From assembly GCF_013373865.1 (NCBI RefSeq), contig NC_050470.1:4014373-4078372 (forward strand): 64,000 bases of DNA. Reading direction: 5' to 3'. A program made the translations under genes and the position numbers. The notes below the pieces were generated by a model that saw only the letters and a program-made list of their open reading frames with translations, was not told the origin of the DNA and made no database searches. This document shows, one piece after another, positions 60,262 to 64,000 of the stretch (position 1 is its first letter; the number at the start of each line of letters is the position of its first letter). This stretch comes from Monomorium pharaonis (Eukaryota; Arthropoda; Insecta; Hymenoptera; Formicidae).

Positions 60262-61409
60262 TATGGACACACTTACGAGCATCCACACTCATTCCCGGGG
60301 CGAGAGGCGAGTTCGTATGAGAATACACTACGATACATTCGAGAGTGTGGTGAGTGCGCGAACGGGTGGAGAAGCGAGCAGAGAAGGAAGAGAATATCGG
60401 AGGGAGAAACAGAGGGTGAGAGGCAGAGAGAGAGAGAGAGACTGAAAGGGAGTGAAAGGGGTGTGCGCGATGGGATGGATGCTGCACAGTACGCGGACGG
60501 TCTTAGCGGTATCTTGGCTCCCTCGCTGTCCTGGGGGCGAGCGGCTAAATACCTCAGGATTGTTACTATTGCCACCCCTTTACGCCCTCCTCCCCCTCCT
60601 CCTCCTCCTCTTCCTCCTCCTCCTCCTTCACCAGACCAGCAGCCACCCACTCCGGCTCCTTTTGATAGGGTGGAATGGGTTAATGCTATTGATTCACGTG
60701 CACAAGGTGCTTGGGCAGAGGCAGCAGCGACGACCGCCACTGTTTGACAGTAACGGATCTTCCTCCCCTTTACGGGATACCTACACGGATGCGGCTATCG
60801 ACTCTGTCGTGCTTTCTTCCCAGATAGACGAAAAAAAAACTCGATGCGGTACTATCACGCGAAACGGTCCATGGAGGTACTCGAGAAATCTAGCATCTCG
60901 ATCTTGTAATATTATTCTCCCTAAACAATAATAAAATATAATAATCTACTATCTAAAGAAGAATTTAAAACAGATTTATAATCTCAAAATTATTTGGTAA
61001 AGTGTCGAAATGACAACAAGATATTCAATTAAGACATACGCCATGCATCTATATATTTTTTATGATCTAAATAAATTATAAAATAAATTTTATTATAAAC
61101 TGTATTATACTTTAACAAAGTTTATTTGTATGAATAGTAATATGTAACATTTTCCAATTATTATGTATAACTTTGGAATTTACATAAGAAATGATTAAAA
61201 TAATTATATAGCAATTCTGCGATTTTTTAAACAAAATATCGGATATATATAAAATTGTAGTTTACATCGTACATGATCCATCCAGAAATTTAAAAATAAT
61301 GTGCAATTGAAATGTCATAATTGTATTAATGTCATATTAAATATATCTACAAGTATTATTGTGCTTTAAATCTATATACTCTCTTCTATTATTCTTCAGT
61401 TCGTTTTCA
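60262..61409. other. purine-to-pyrimidine switch block, then AT-rich spacer
   Basis: 60380-60475 is purine-rich and 60560-60660 pyrimidine-rich on plus. Overlapping open frames of about 160 codons on both strands contain Pro or Gly runs from the CCT tract and are not credible genes. 60920-61400 is very AT-rich and empty. Confidence 0.45.
60585..60628. repeat. (CCT)n trinucleotide tract
   Basis: CCT units with CCC and TTC interruptions. Confidence 0.9.
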
Positions 61410-61478
61410 CTAGTTGCTCAAAGTATTACTCGGCTCGATGATTTTGATGAACTTTGCGAGATCGGCCGCTATGATAAT
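61410..61478 (-). other. candidate terminal exon (22 codons) downstream of a candidate intron
   Basis: The frame after the splice acceptor reads IIIAADLAKFIKIIEPSNTL and ends SN-stop. In this frame the upstream exon has a TAA about 25 bases before the donor. A protein would therefore have to start at the ATG that forms the last three bases of that exon, or at a further exon. The short, plausible peptide text alone is weak evidence, and no family is recognised. Confidence 0.15.
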
Positions 61479-61586
61479 CTGCAGAATTAAGAATAATTCT
61501 AGCATTAAATTTCATGTAATTGACATTAGTATAACGCTAATACGACAAGAAAAAAGAAAAGAGAAACAAGTACGTCCATCACATAC
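61479..61586 (-). other. candidate 108-nt intron
   Basis: On the minus strand a strong 5' splice site (ATG then GTATGTGA, at 61589-61579) is followed by a pyrimidine-rich stretch, a perfect branch-point word (TACTAAT, 61525-61531), and a TTCTTAATTCTGCAG acceptor ending at 61479. Branch to acceptor is about 46 nt and total length is 108 nt, normal for insect introns. This is the best-formed intron signature I noticed in the window. Confidence 0.3.
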
Positions 61587-61820
61587 CATATAATTGGAAT
61601 AACGATTCTTGTATTAACTAACAAACGTTATATGCCATTTCCCTTTGTCGTATTCTTACGCAATCGATGGTGGTCTTGGTAAAAATACCTACACGCGATG
61701 TCGGAATAAGCATACGGGACGGAAGGAACGTCTACAGTCAGCAAACTTTGTGGTTTCGCAAAGCACGCGGTATCGGACATAATAGCATAAAGACATAATA
61801 ACGAACGCATAATAATGATA
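61587..61820 (-). other. candidate upstream exon with a 60-codon open frame
   Basis: A TTTAATTTTTTTACAG acceptor on the minus strand precedes 61820. An open frame (61810-61628) starts MRSLLCLYAIMSDTACFAKP, whose first residues are hydrophobic like a weak signal peptide, and ends in TAA before the candidate donor. If transcribed, this frame would be complete within the exon and the downstream intron would lie in its 3' untranslated region. The product is unknown. Confidence 0.2.
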
Positions 61821-64000
61821 CTGTAAAAAAATTAAATGCGGATTTTGAAACTTAGGAGAACTTTATCGTAGCGATATATGATGACGCGTGGCGCATTAAT
61901 CAATTATTAAATGTAAATATCTCATATTTTTGGAATAATTAGTGATCTATTTATTTAGAATCAAGTGTGAGAAAAATTACAAAATTCGGAGTCAATATAA
62001 AATGTTAAATTAGAACTTTTAAGTACAATTGAATATATTTTAATATTTAATCTTTCTCCATCAATATCGCACAGTAATTAAAAAAAATATTTTATATACA
62101 AATATATAATGTAGTTTTATATACAAATACACAAAAGGATTATTCTGATTATAAATCAATCTAACATAAAAAAAGTGCACGAAGAGACGTCGACCTGTAT
62201 ATCCGCGTACGTGCTTAATAGTTTCCTAAAGACAAATTACATAATCCGAAGGTTTTTTTTTCTTTCTCAAAGACGGACTCTCTACGAAGTTAACCCATCA
62301 GCATACAGCATCGGGTACGGACCGATCTTCCTCTCCGCCGCGCCACGAGGCACGCGCGCGTCACCCAATTACAATAATGAGATACCGGCGCGCTCGTGGC
62401 CGCCCATGAAAAATGGAAGGATGGATTGCTTCTCGTGGACGTGGACGCTGGACGGTGCAACGCCGTTGTGAGGCGTCATACAATACCCGTCCGAAAACGA
62501 GAAGGGGGTGCGAGGCGGTTGGGAGGCGGTTAGCGATCAGCGCCCGCAAGGAGAAGGCGCGAGAGACCGGGCAGAGATACGAGAGATAGAGAAAGAGAAC
62601 TCGGAGGGGGGAGGTCTACATTATCGTGACGTGTAATACAATATGCAGATAGATATTTGCAACTCGCGCAACCGAGAGTGAGAGAGAGTGTGCCAGCCCA
62701 GCCAGCGCTGCCCCGTGCCGCTCTCTCGGAAGTGCGATTGGAGGGAAGGAAGATGCCTCTCTTCTCTCAACTCGCCCTCCTCGTCCTACCCTCTGCGGCC
62801 GGACACGAAGAGCGCGCGGCAGAAGCGCGTGCGGGAACGGGAGGACGCGATAAAGGCAGGAAAGGGAGAAAGGAAGACGGAGGAGGACGGCGTAGACGGG
62901 GAGGGGGGTAAGAAACTGTGAAATATCGATTAAGTTTGCCAGTAAGACAAGGAACGTCCGCGAGGCGAAGCCAGGGCAGGCAGGCAGGCAGGCAGGCAGG
63001 CAAGCAAGCAGGCAGGCTGGCAGGGGGCCGTGGAGTCGGGGCGAGGGGACAAGAGAGTGCGCAGGAAGGAGGACGAGAGCGGCGGCGGTGGGTGGTCAGG
63101 GAGAGGGGAAGGTGATATGAGCATTGTATCGGGGAATTAACGGTACTCCCCCCTCGCGCGCTCCCTCGTGCACCAACCCAACACCCCTCAACTACTACCG
63201 GCCTCTTCGTCCTTCTCGTTCTGTGCTTTCTCTCTCTCTCTCCACCTTATCCTCTCCCTCTATTCCTTCCTTCTCGCCTTCCTCCTTTCCCCTCCCTTAC
63301 CGCGACTCCCTCGAATCCCTTGCCATCTTTCCAACTCCATCCCTCTCTGTCTCTCTATTATATGTACGCGCGCATGTATATCTGCACGTCTTTCTGTCTC
63401 GCGTCCCTCGCGCCTCGTCCCTCGCCCACCGCTCCGGCCCGCCGTCTTACGACTCTCACCCCGCTACGACCACCTTCGTATTCGCCTGCCCAGCACACGT
63501 CCCAGATCGGTTCCCGAGCAACCCTCTATCCGGTGTGTACAGCCGCGGGGTAAGGAGCCGCTATTGCCTGGATAGAGGGATGCAACGGCTTGAGGATGCG
63601 CGCATACACACCTAAGTCCGTTTCAACCTCCCTCCTCCCCCTATACTATCACCCACCCCTTCCAGCTTTCCGTCACTATGCGCTCTTTCGTCCACCATGG
63701 ACACGTCCTTCCATCATCCGGACAAACGAAGTGGTGGTCAAGCGCTTCTCATGTCCGCTGCTGAATAACATTGTATCGCGATGCGAATAAAATCTATTGC
63801 ACAGAAGCGATAAACGACAGAAAGAAGAGTCTTTGACATTATCGTACAACCATGTTCAACAATATTCAATTCGACATTATTTAAAAAATTGAACATTTCG
63901 TGATTTTTTGGAATTAAATGCATATATGAAGTCGTATTATATGTAAAAAGATATATAGTTTTAAATAATATTATAGATAACTTTTTTGTACGTTCTGATA
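61821..64000. other. AT-rich spacer, then GC-rich island to the window end
   Basis: 61830-62200 is AT-rich, with a duplicated TTTTATATACAAATA word near 62090-62134. 62270-63110 is CpG-rich and increasingly purine-rich. 63140-63450 is pyrimidine-rich. The final 200 bp are AT-rich. Open frames up to 163 codons in the island overlap and are Ser/Pro/Leu- or Arg/Gly-rich. No gene is called. Confidence 0.4.
62975..63023. repeat. (GGCA)n tetranucleotide repeat
   Basis: About eleven units with AGCA and GGCT variants. Confidence 0.9.

Noticed and set aside
60250..60931. Open frames of 155-165 codons on both strands with Pro or Gly runs
   Set aside because: They follow the CCT tract and the flanking purine tract and overlap one another. 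No domain is seen.

Overview
This 64 kb window is eukaryotic nuclear DNA and I find no confident protein-coding gene, tRNA, rRNA or snRNA in it. Short patches that are rich in G, C and CpG and have few stop codons alternate with AT-rich patches. It carries many CT/GA, AT, AC and trinucleotide microsatellites, insect-like core-promoter motifs, and two small inverted-repeat elements of DNA-transposon type. High CpG content with moderate overall GC fits a hymenopteran insect, most plausibly an ant. That assignment is an inference from composition, because no diagnostic gene is present.

Layout. 1-5.6 kb: three GC-rich or purine/pyrimidine-rich islands separated by AT-rich spacers. 5.65-6.9 kb: an old, degenerate sequence repeated three times. 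8.7-9.37 kb: an island with the best core promoter of the window (GC box, TATA box, initiator, then a splice donor). 10.5-10.7 kb: three nuclear-receptor half-sites just upstream of a TATA-like box. 11-21 kb: mixed non-coding DNA with perfect palindromes near 13.95 and 15.29 kb. 21.2-21.85 kb: a GC-rich island with a CTG repeat. 24.1-26.5 kb: a GA repeat and a duplicated 46-bp sequence. 27-45 kb: more alternating islands and spacers, with one charged 95-codon reading frame at 40.8-41.1 kb. 45.81-46.32 kb: a TA-flanked terminal-inverted-repeat element. 50.4-52.8 kb: a dispersed degenerate repeat. 53-54.2 kb: a large purine-to-pyrimidine switch island with a cAMP-response-type site. 58.82-58.97 kb: a snap-back (hairpin) element. 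60.07-60.26 kb: three closely spaced inverted repeats. 61.4-61.86 kb: a well-formed candidate intron on the minus strand.

Most long open frames lie in the GC-rich islands, are open on several frames at once, and translate to low-complexity Pro/Ser/Arg/Leu text, so I treat them as chance. The window is best read as a gene desert or a very long intron with regulatory islands. There is no set of genes whose joint work can be described. The most interesting signals are the snap-back element, the nuclear-receptor and TATA cluster, the degenerate local repeats, and the inverted-repeat cluster at 60 kb.
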